Below are positions 57,521-64,000 of a stretch of 64,000 bases of DNA, in pieces; within the stretch, counting starts at the first letter, position 1, and each line of letters starts with the position of its first letter. A model generated the notes under the pieces. It had not been told where the DNA came from. It searched no databases and saw nothing but the letters and a program-made list of their open reading frames with translations. The translations under genes were made by a program, and so were the position numbers. Source of the DNA: Hydractinia symbiolongicarpus (lineage: Eukaryota > Cnidaria > Hydrozoa > Anthoathecata > Hydractiniidae); assembly GCF_029227915.1 (NCBI RefSeq), contig NC_079876.1, positions 25,258,328 through 25,322,327 of the forward strand, read 5' to 3'.

Positions 57521-59217
57521 ATGTCTTGTAATAAACAAAATTCTCAAAGAAAGAGGCGAAGAAAGCCGCCTCCTCAATATGGACACTCAAAATGTGAAAT
57601 GGAAATTGTTACAGAAGTTACTCCAGAGTTAGAATGTTCTAGTTCTAAGAAACTAAATACAAAGGATAGGAGCATGGATGTACCTGATGATAATATACAA
57701 AACACAGACTATTTCACCCTTTTTAATTACTCAATTTTAAAAAATTTTTTTACGCCACTGTTAGTTTGTCCCGAATGTAAACGTCATCAACAGTTAACTA
57801 TATTTGATAACTCTGAAAAGCAAATGGGACTGATTCATCACTTGGAGTTTATGTGTATGACATGTGAATGAAAAGGCTCATTATATTCTTCACATCGATG
57901 TAAAAGGCAAACTAGCACTCAAGGTCGGCGAATATATATGAGGCTAACGCAAGAGCGGTTATTGTGTTTCGAGAAACTGGATGCGGCCACCATGGAATGC
58001 AAACTTTTGCACATTGTATAAATATGCATAGCATTGGAAATGTATCATTTCATAGCTTAAACAATGGAGAAATTTATAATGCTTATGATAAGGCAGCTAA
58101 AGCTAGCATGAAAAGAGCAGCTGATGAACTGCAAGGTGAAAACATCAATGGTCCAGCGAGTAAGCGAGTAAAAATTGACGGCGCTTGGCAAAAGCGGGGG
58201 TATGCCTCTCTAAACGGGGTTGTGACCGCTATTGTAGATGACAAAGTTATAGATGTTGAAGCATTTTTGAAATTTTGTCAAGGTTGTAGGATGTGGCAAA
58301 ACAAAAAGGATACACCAGAATACAACCGGTGGAAATCCGATCATGTGTGCCACATAAACTATACCAAATCATCCGGTAAAATGGAGGCAGCTGGTGCAAA
58401 AAAACAAAAAATGTTTAAGCGTTTTGTAGAGAAAAATTATTTAATCTAATCAGAATATTTAGGAGATGGAGATACATCTTCTTTTAAAGAAGTTGAAGAT
58501 CAGGATCCTTATCAAAATTCAACCAATAAAGCTTAAATGCGTTGGAGATGTCTACAAAAGGCTTGGAACCCATGGCGAAATCGCACAAAGGGACAAAAAA
58601 TCCCATTCCTGGTAGAGGGAAAGAGAAAATGTTATTAACTCCATGCAATATTATTATGGCATGGCCATAAGAAGTAATTCTGATAACCTTTATGCCATAA
58701 GAAAAGCTGTAGGTGCAATACATTGGCATTGTACTTTTTTTACTGACCCAGCCAAGCGACATGCAATGTGCCCGAGAACTGAAAACACATGGTGTAAGTG
58801 GCAGCTTTACCAAATAAATAGAACAAATACATACGAATCTAAAATATCATAAGACCTATATTCAATGATTTTTTTTTTCAGATAATTTATTGAAAAAGTG
58901 TCTACATGATCAAACACAAAACACAAACGAAGCTTTCAATTCTATAATTTGGACTCGATGTATCCACCTTTGAAATTGGTATCAATTCTGCTGTTAAACA
59001 ATATAATGATGGTTGTGGTGGATGAAAAGCAGTTTATAGAGAATTTGGTATTGCTGGCAAAGTTACCTTTGACAAATTTATAAACCAAGACCGCAAACGT
59101 GTTCAACAAATAAAGAGGAAGTCCACGGAAAGAGTAAAATAACAAAGAGAAAGACTAAGAACCATTGAAAAGGGATACTTAGATAAAGAAAAAGAAACTG
59201 AAAAAGTTGATTCTTAA
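57521..59217 (+). pseudogene. Mutator-like transposase, degraded
   Basis: Starts MSCNKQNSQRKRRR with a basic N-terminus. Family landmarks in order: CPECKRH, then MTCE followed by TGA (57869) where a Trp is likely, YEANARAVIVFRETGCG, KIDGAWQKRGYASLNGVVTA (first catalytic Asp), CQGCRMW, W..DHVCHINYTKSSGKMEA, a stop at 58447, LGDGDTSSF (second catalytic Asp), LKCVGDVYKRLG, YYYGMAIRS, then H.MCPRTENTWCKW and TQNTNEAFNSIIW. This is the order in the Mutator-like transposase domain common in cnidarian and arthropod genomes. At least one nonsense change after 57869, a frameshift near 57940, stops at 58447 and 58534 and many stops after 58970 make it inactive. Confidence 0.8.
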
Positions 59218-59335
59218 TGGCTCTAATTAACACTTTATCATAAGTTGCGTAGTTGCGTAATTTCAAAACATGATATTTCCAGTTTAACTGAAGATGATGG
59301 AATGAAATTTTCAGGATGTGTTGATGATAAATGTA

Positions 59336-59495
59336 TAATTCATTTGTCGTAGGATTTTTTAATCTAAGGTTTTTGTTATAGAGTCATCGAGGCGAACGTG
59401 TAGCAAAAATTGTCTGAAGATAGACATTTCACGTAAATTCAGATAATTTTTGAATAAGTGAGACTAATAAAAAAATCCTATGACAAATGAATTTT
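59336..59495. repeat. nested inverted-repeat unit (possible MITE)
   Basis: TTCATTTGTCGTAGGATTTT at the left (59339 on) is inverted at the right (AAAATCCTATGACAAATGAA, 59473-59492). It lies inside the Mutator-like element after the transposase remains and has no ORF. Confidence 0.65.
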
Positions 59496-61039
59496 ATAAC
59501 TGTTATTAATGTGCACTCAAAGTTTGAAGATCTTAGCTTATGTATTTTTAAAGATATTATGCTTTAAAATACGGACATTTTTCGACAAATATACCCTGGT
59601 AATTTGGATAATCGAGGCAATCAAAAAATTTTTTTTTTAAATCTTAATTTGGAAATATGTTTAATCAAATTTTATAAAAAATAATAACCTGTATTGGTCT
59701 AGAAATGCGGCTAGCTTTTTTCTAGGAGCACCACCACGATAAATGTATTATTTTTGTGACTGCTATAAATGGTGGATCACGGAGGAATTATTCTAAACGG
59801 GGGTAATTTAAAGTATTTCAGTGAAAGCTTTACCCGTAGCTTGGATATAAACTTATTGTTCTGTAGGTTTTAAGTGTAGATATTTTTGGTAGTCGAGTTT
59901 TGTGGACAGTACTACCTTGTTTGCACAGGTACAAAAACCTATACAACTAATTTATTTATTATTTAATTTATTACTTATTTATTATTTTATTTACGAAAAG
60001 CTTCGTATATTTTATTGTTTATTTTATGTTCTTTTTTTATAATAATCCTACTATGGCGAAGAAAACAATTTTACTATACAACTAACTTCTTTTGTAATAA
60101 TATTTTGAGTTAAAGAGGTTTTGCCTCTACAAGATACAACAAACGTTTCTCAGTTACTACTTACTATGGACCTCACTGCTCAGGTCCGTAGCGCCCGGCT
60201 AAACGGTTTATAAGCCATTAGAGGCTGTTGTTATACCAAAAATTAAGAATATTTTAAGAATGTACTTATCTTGAATTCTTTCAGAAACACAATGGGAGTC
60301 TGTAATTACTAAGAAATAGCAATTCCTGAACATTTTTTCTTCCTACTATCAGGATATATACCAATTCTATAATCCGTTTATGAAATATTCCATTTCTAAT
60401 AACTTTTTCAGAAGAACTCATACAAGACAGAGTTACGCTGAATAGTCCTAAATAGACTAAACATATTTATGCTCAGCTGAATATGTAGATGTTCTCATAA
60501 AACAGAAAAAACAACAACAACAGAAACAAAATAAAATAAAAAATAAATAAATAAAAGTATCCGGTTCAACAAGGGAAATTCGTTTTAAAAAAGCGAGTTG
60601 AGTATAATACATGTTTAAATTGATTTAGTAACTAATCCATATTATTTTCCTTTCTCTCAACATGTAATTTTCCGTTAATAAGACCCCTGTAAAATTCCTC
60701 CCGCGAAAAATAAAAGTGAAGCTCATATGAAAGACTTTTACAAGTTGTCTAGGAATCTTTTTATTTTTTTAAAAAATCTTTATTAGTTCGGTCTTTATTG
60801 GTTATTATAATTTTGCGATATCATTATCATCAATTAGCTCTATAGAACACGTGTTTGCTGTTATTGAGTATAATTATAGTGGCTAAATACTAAAATTCAC
60901 GTAAAATCTTCAATGCAACCAACTGAATAGCTAAAAAATCATTTTTTTAATATTAGAGGAACTTTCAAGTCCAAACCCTAAGAAAGAATCAAGATTTTAC
61001 GAAAAACACACTAATTCATAGACAACTTCTAAAGGTGGG

Positions 61040-61660
61040 GGCAATGTTGGATGAAATGTTGGATAAAAAAATGCATGTTGGATGAAGCAAAGTTTTAGGT
61101 TTGTGGGACTGCTTTTAAAAACATTCGAACGATAAAGAGTTCATTCATTCCTGAAAAACAAAATGGCGGACGGAAGGAATTTTTCAGTGCTGCTTTTGTT
61201 GCTGAACAAACTCGTCGATTCAGACGATGAAAAACCAACCCGTGGAAAAACAGGAGAGTGGACAAAGAGGAGGGAACAAAAGGGATATTTTAGTAATATC
61301 ATTAAAGAATTGAAGATCGAAGACAGATTCAGATTTAGGGAAATGTCTCGGATGTATGTGGGGGTTTCGATTTCTTCCTTAATGAAATATCCCATCTGAT
61401 ATCATCAACGTTCGAAATTCCCGGGATTTTTATATGTTGGATTAAAAGTACCACCAAACCAATCCAACATGAAAATTTACGCAAATTAGATAAAGAATTC
61501 CTTTGATCTTGCCGAAAATGTTGGATGAAATGTTTGACGGCGATCAAACTTCATCCAGCATCGTCCAACACGATTTTTTTCTTCTTTTTTGAAAATTTCA
61601 AAATTTTAAAATGACTCAAACCAATTGCATGTTAGATGAAATGTTGGACTGGTTTTCCCA
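61040..61660. repeat. dispersed ATGTTGGATGAAATGTTGG motifs around the Harbinger fragment
   Basis: The string or a close variant occurs at about 61043, 61074, 61510 and 61629, partly in tandem and always in the same orientation. It may be the worn subterminal repeats of the element that holds the transposase fragment. Confidence 0.4.
61163..61450 (+). pseudogene. PIF/Harbinger transposase fragment (N-terminal part)
   Basis: The frame begins MADGRNFSVLLLLLNKLVDS, then RGKTGEWTKRREQKGYFSN, IIKELKIEDRFRFREMSRM. The last part resembles the start of HARBI1-type nucleases (RFREM.RM). The frame then slips near 61360. The next frame continues GFDFFLNEISHLISS, as expected for the following helix, before stops. 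The catalytic DDE region is absent, so this is a 5' fragment. Confidence 0.6.
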
Positions 61661-62813
61661 CGCCTTAAAGCTCTTTCATTTGAAATTAACTTATTCTTTT
61701 GCAGGAGGTCAGCTAAAGGTCATTGTCTCAATTTTAGTTACAATCAAATTATTTTTAGCGTATGTTTTTTTGGTCGACACATGAATTCATTTATAACAAC
61801 CTGACTTATTTTTAACAATTTAATCACTGTTTGCTAATTTTATGTCACAAAACAACAAAGTTAATTATCTCTGTAATAGCACATGCATCGTGCGCTAAAA
61901 ATTTGTGGTCAAAATTAATTTCTCTTTTACAAATTTACTTCATTCAGCATTACTTTGAATCATTGCAAAACTTTACTTTAAAAGAAAGGGAAATTTCGCG
62001 CCATTTTATATCGCTGATATTTTTTTCCTATTTACATGGACTCTTAAAAACATAACCTACATCTCGTTACTTTATAGAAGACGAAAGATGTTCAAGCCTG
62101 GCGGAACAATTTGAAAGTAAAGGGGCTTAATTATTTAGTACTACAGGAGTCCCGACCATGGGTGGGGCCGACGGGCGAAGAAACGTTTTAAACTTTATTG
62201 GCTAAAACATACTTCAAATTCCGAAATATATTGCGCTCGAAAGCCTACGCAAAATGCAGGAGATTATTTATAGAAATATAGAAACGCCATATTTTATGTA
62301 AGATGTATTTTCAAAATAAGCAATAGTAACATCGAAGCAAAATGAAGATAATGCAGAGCTATAGTATATGTCAACTACCAGTCCTCCTTTGTAAATATTC
62401 CGAATCCTTGCTTTCTATTGTCGTCCGATTGAACAAATGCGTTGACAATTTTGATCAGGTCTAGTTTATCAGTTCTATTTTTGTGGAAATTGAGAATCGA
62501 GATGGAGTTGAAACGAACTGGAAGCATTGTTGATCTCATACAGAGCATATGTATGTACTGAACAATTAATAATTGATTAAAACACGTGTTAACCTGATAA
62601 AAAAACATCAATTCTTGGCAAAAAAGTGGGGGGCTTTAGCCCCCTATGGCTCCGCCTGGCCTGATGTTCCGAATATGCATCTTTATGTATTTCAATTTGA
62701 AGCAAGCAAAATAAACAACAACGTATTGATTGCGTTAAAACGTAGTTGTTTTTATAGCTAAAAAACAACATATTACGGTAAATTGCAATCGCTGACAAAA
62801 TTTATGACACATA

Positions 62814-62950
62814 GATGGTGCAGTGGTAGCGCATTCGACTTGTAATAATAGGGTTTCAGGTTCGAGTCCCCACTCCATCGTACTCTAAATGTAGTGTTGT
62901 CAGCCCATTTGGTGCCATCCTGGTGGTAATGTAACATAGCTACTGTCGGA
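62814..62950 (+). repeat. tRNA-derived SINE-like sequence (tRNA-Thr-like head)
   Basis: GATGGTGCAGTGGTAGCGCA, an anticodon-loop-like CTTGTAA (TGT) and AGGTTCGAGTCCCC then ACTCCATC lie in tRNA order over 66 nt, with intact A- and B-box-like strings. The acceptor pairs at 6 of 7 positions, but the anticodon and T stems do not close. About 70 further bases (to about 62950) follow like a SINE body. Confidence 0.5.
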
Positions 62951-63430
62951 GGGGAGAAAAAGCCAACCATTAAGATGAATTCCCAAGAACATTAAAACTT
63001 CCTGTTACTTTACTTACTTTCTGAATTAATAATACACGTACCTAAATTACCCTTTCTCCCACTTCAATGTTGTCTTAGAATGCCCGAAAGATGTCATTTT
63101 GGTTGAGATTCACTGTATATTTTCCACAATTTTTCAGTTTAAATTAGGAACTTTCAGACTCTAAAAGCAACAAAAATATGTCAGTTACTGGTCACAAAAA
63201 TACAAAAAATCATTTTTCATAAACATAAAGCATATTTGTGTGTGTTGGATGGGGAAATACATTTGATAATGTGTACGTCTGCGTGTGTTGGATGGAAAAG
63301 ACATCTATGTTAATCTATGTTATTATCAAAACAGTTTCCATTTTAGTCAGTTTATGGTTATTATTAACGGAAAAGAGTAGCTATATTAACAATATACTTC
63401 GAGGTCGTTTTTTAATGCTACTAATTAATA

Positions 63431-63542
63431 CTAGTCGTCAACCCGTGGAAGAATCAACGGGGTCGTCTGTACTTTATATATTGCATTTTGGGTTTCCGTA
63501 ACAGACAGACAAACAGACAGACGACGGCTATTATTATAAAGA
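63431..63542 (-). mobile_element. Helitron-like unit, array copy 1
   Basis: On the minus strand the copy runs from TCTTTATAATAATAGCCG (5' end at 63542), through a CTGTCTGTTTGTCTGTCTG tract and a degenerate hairpin (CCCGTTGATTCTTCCACGGG), to GACGACTAG at 63431, followed by T. Confidence 0.65.
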
Positions 63543-63722
63543 CTAGTTGTTAGCCCGTGGAAAAATCCACGGGTCGCCCGTACTTTAAATTTACCCGTCG
63601 CAACAAAGTGGACAACAATATATCGCATTTGGTATTGGTGCGCATTTTAAAAATTTCGTGTTTTCGTTACGGGACGCGGCTTTCGCGGACAGACAGACAA
63701 AATACGGCTATTATTAAAGAGA
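63543..63722 (-). mobile_element. Helitron-like unit, array copy 2
   Basis: This 180-bp copy is joined directly to copy 1: its terminal CTAG (63543-63546) abuts the TC start of copy 1. It has the perfect hairpin CCCGTGGATTTTTCCACGGG and a longer interior than the others. Confidence 0.7.
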
Positions 63723-63842
63723 CTAGTCGTTAGCCCGTGGAACAATTCACGGGTCACCCGTGCCTTATATATCACATATTTCGTGTATCCGTAGCATAAA
63801 GTTTTCCTCGCGCACAAGCAGACAGACGGCTATTATTAAAGA
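63723..63842 (-). mobile_element. Helitron-like unit, array copy 3
   Basis: A 120-bp copy in the same orientation, again CTAG against TC at its junction with copy 2. The hairpin is CCCGTGAATTGTTCCACGGG, with one mispaired stem position. Confidence 0.65.
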
Positions 63843-64000
63843 CTAGCCGGCAGACCCGGCGTCGAAACTCCAGGTTACGACACAAGTAACTGTTGTTGAA
63901 CGCCCTGAGGAGCGCTTAGTAAGAGTCGTAAACTGTGCCACACGGTCAGGTGGAGTAGTTTAGTACAGATATGCAGTATGTTGTAAATCAAGTGAAGCGC
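63843..64000 (-). mobile_element. Helitron-like 3' end of a different subfamily, array copy 4 (cut by window edge)
   Basis: CTAG at 63843-63846 abuts the TC start of copy 3. The hairpin here is different (GCCGGGTCTGCCGGC directly before TAG), so a second subfamily has joined the array. Its 5' end is not visible in this window. Confidence 0.5.

Larger units (their letters stand above)
57136..59736 (+). mobile_element. Mutator-like DNA transposon with terminal inverted repeats
   Basis: TGGTGGTGCTCCTAGAAAAA at 57136 is exactly inverted at the right end (59717-59736), bounding 2.6 kb that contains a decayed Mutator-like transposase. I find no matching 8-11 bp target duplication in the immediate flanks, so it may have decayed or the true ends may lie slightly outside. 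A smaller inverted-repeat unit is nested at 59336-59495. Confidence 0.7.

Noticed and set aside
62814-62879. Functional tRNA-Thr gene
   Set aside because: The anticodon and T stems do not pair and the T-arm strand is mismatched, so it fits a SINE head better.

Overview
This is an AT-rich (about one third GC by eye) piece of an animal genome with GT-AG introns, widely spaced small exons and many short mobile elements. The protein families point to a cnidarian, possibly a hydrozoan: a secreted Gly/Tyr-rich protein, an intronless class C GPCR, an OTU-like mobile-element protein, a Mutator-like transposase and Crypton remains. The species call is inference. No organism-specific marker such as rRNA is present.

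Four gene models can be supported. (A) 1296-11877, minus strand: a gene I assembled exon by exon from splice sites and phase. The exons join in frame into a 1344-residue protein with two death-fold modules, a linker that includes a 22-nt microexon, a superfamily-1 helicase-like P-loop NTPase, a fibronectin III domain and an acidic tail. The tail ends in SDDDMGFELFD, almost the C-terminal peptide of the ribosomal P-stalk proteins. The tail exons look tandemly duplicated and alternatively usable. (B) 21132-25420, plus strand: a secreted PAN/apple, Cys-rich and F5/8C (discoidin) lectin-like protein of 266 residues in four exons. (C) 40866-42830, plus strand: an intronless class C GPCR of 654 residues, with a minisatellite whose first unit contains the stop codon. 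(D) 51716-52878, minus strand: a secreted 317-residue Gly/Tyr/His-rich repeat protein with a TATA box, an untranslated first exon and a poly(A) signal.

The rest is mostly mobile-element debris and repeats. There is a 2.6-kb Mutator-like element with terminal inverted repeats and a dead transposase (57.1-59.7 kb), a dead Crypton tyrosine recombinase (33.7-34.8 kb), a PIF/Harbinger fragment (61.2 kb) and an OTU-like ORF lacking its catalytic residues (14.8-15.4 kb). There is also a 489-bp non-autonomous hAT element with an intact 8-bp target duplication (25.9-26.4 kb), a TA-flanked MITE inside an intron of gene A (1.8-2.3 kb), a 70-bp fold-back with flanking direct repeats (0.95 kb) and several tRNA-derived SINE-like heads. 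A family of very short Helitron-like elements (5' TC, 3' hairpin then CTAG) is scattered through the window and forms a head-to-tail array at the right edge. Minisatellites of 10, 23 and 24 bp are present.

Genes A-D are not an operon and show no shared pathway. A (death fold plus NTPase) and B (PAN plus discoidin lectin) would both suit innate recognition or signalling, but that is inference.
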